A DNA stretch of 33,422 nt from Saccoglossus kowalevskii. Lineage: Eukaryota; Hemichordata; Enteropneusta; Harrimaniidae. Location of the stretch: positions 367,715 to 401,136 of the forward strand of contig NW_003109080.1 in NCBI RefSeq assembly GCF_000003605.2, written 5' to 3'. How positions within the stretch are numbered: position 1 is the stretch's first letter; every line of letters starts with the position of its first letter. The position numbers and the translations under genes were made by a program. The notes below the pieces were generated by a model. The model did not search any database. It was not told the DNA's origin and saw nothing but the letters and a program-made list of their open reading frames with translations. Positions 31,800 through 33,422 of this stretch are shown here, in pieces.

Positions 31800-33422
31800 T
31801 TTCTGAGACGTGACGCACATGATACACACATATATATGTCTAACAGTGTAAATAAAAAGAAAGTTTACGATTTTCAATTAATCACTGCTATTTGTCTGCG
31901 AGTGATGTTTTTTTGTTTTGTTAGAACAACAAGTTTTCGAACGATATTATTATGATTGATATCACGTCAGACCAGTTATTGTCTAATTGAATATGCAATA
32001 GTCTGAATGTTATTTTGAAGCCCACAAAGAGAGGCGAATCATGATTGTAACGATTAATAATTTACAAATTATAATTATAGTGAATTTTGTCTTCCCCGGG
32101 AAGGGGATGGGAGCTAAATTCCACAGAGGGTCCATCAAAGCATGCATCCATTACTCAACTCGATCTAATAGAACGTCTCTCATCTACGCAGCCAGTAATA
32201 GACATAGAGGGCGCTAAGCCAGCGGCTCCGGCTCCGGCGGAAAACAATTATTCTAGTTTGATCATGATGACCTTATTGGATATAATATTTCATCGTTAAT
32301 TTCAAATATCTATAATATCTCCTCATGGAATAAATGGTCAGTTTTGTAATTACAAAGATGTTTGGAAATTATAATCGAATTTGTTTGATCAGATTCGAGT
32401 TTCCAGCCCTCGTCTCATCTCCATTAGCTGTTCAGTATTCAAGTTTGTGTAAGCTTCCCACTACTGTATTGTCGTCCCGGGGGGTGGGGGTGGGGTGAAG
32501 AACTGGAATCAAGTCAATGTGGGATGTCCGTCTAACATACAACGAGTAATTTCCTTCAATGTTAAGTGGTTAGTCATTTGCATATCAGTTATACCCGGTA
32601 CTGAAACAAATTGTTATTTTTTTGTCAATACCTAATAACTAATGTTATTATACATTTCCATATGCAACAGGTGCTTCACACCACAGGAGATATATTCAGT
32701 TTGCCAGCCTATTCAACATCTAGGAAATGTTGAAAAAAATATAATCACGCGCATACATGTATTGCACTTTTTAATGTTTAGCCTATAAAGTAATATTTCA
32801 CTTTTAAGTTTATTGCGTTCGATGGAATGTTCACAATAAATCTAGCAACTCTAAAAACAATTTACCGGGGTATATAAAGGGTCTTTGTGTCATCATTTTT
32901 AAACAGTCGAAAAGTGGAAAATGAGTATGTAGGACGTACAAGTAAATTTCATACAAGTATTCTTATGTGATGTAAAACAATATATATTTTTTTTCAATTG
33001 ACCTAATAATTGATTACCGTGAATGGATGAAGTCTATCAGCCGGTACGCAGCCAAGCGTTTTGACCGTTAATGGGCGCGATTATTAGATTTGAGTATCGC
33101 CACCAACGGCACGAAAACCTGTCTTTATATAAATGCGGGAGTGATGTTGTAATTTCTCACGGTATTTTCTTTTTGTGTTATTCTAGAATTTTGGGCAAAA
33201 ATCATAATTTAAAATGATGAACTAATATGCAGGTCTCAAATGCAAAGTTGTCCTATAGGTTTTTGATCAAAAATCAACGAATGTATTAAAATATCACAGT
33301 CAGCTGGCGCACACGTGATAATAAAATAAATACGATATTTACTACATGGGGGCCGCCATCTTGAATGACGCATACAACTAAATAAGAGACAAGTTGTGAA
33401 ACGCGTTTTTCAGATTCCTACA
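31800..33422. other. Right-hand intergenic DNA, no gene seen
   Basis: AT-rich with only short open frames; no recognisable protein, RNA gene or structured mobile element to the end of the window. Confidence 0.45.

Overview
The window is nuclear DNA of an animal, most likely a marine invertebrate. It has a 5.8 kb uninterrupted exon for a ZNFX1-type helicase, small spliced genes with canonical GT-AG introns, long AT-rich intergenic DNA, trinucleotide microsatellites and many short non-autonomous transposons. No bacterial operon structure, CRISPR array or rRNA is visible. The phylum cannot be fixed from the sequence alone.

Layout. Bases 1-1916 are upstream DNA carrying a PIF/Harbinger-like MITE. 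Bases 1917-7706 (+) encode a full-length ZNFX1 homologue of 1929 aa: an SF1 helicase with all motifs readable, a run of NFX1-type zinc fingers and a C-terminal RZ finger. It is followed by a (TTA)n tract and a long AT-rich 3' region to about 9.6 kb. Three minus-strand genes for GT-B fold, GT4-like glycosyltransferases follow at 10.4-11.9, 17.2-18.8 and 24.1-25.5 kb. Each has a large catalytic exon and a tiny upstream coding exon joined by a phase-2 intron. Copies 1 and 2 are recent duplicates (about 84% protein identity by hand count, with matching introns). Copy 3 is older and has lost two basic residues of the presumed sugar-donor site. The rest, including nearly all of 25.5-33.4 kb, shows no convincing gene.

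Repeats. Five copies of a MITE of about 165 bp with TTAA target duplications lie at 10.0, 12.7, 28.1, 29.6 and 31.6 kb; the fourth carries a nested 162-bp insertion with its own 5-bp target duplication. A duplicated intergenic module (13.95-14.65, 19.89-21.16, partly 22.95-23.2 kb) records further insertions that can be defined by comparing filled and empty sites.

How the genes may work together. ZNFX1 is known in other animals as an RNA-sensing, antiviral or small-RNA helicase. From memory, Glyco_trans_1 domains are fused to NACHT receptors in corals. An innate-immunity neighbourhood is therefore a reasonable hypothesis, but it rests on proximity only; nothing in the sequence proves a shared pathway.
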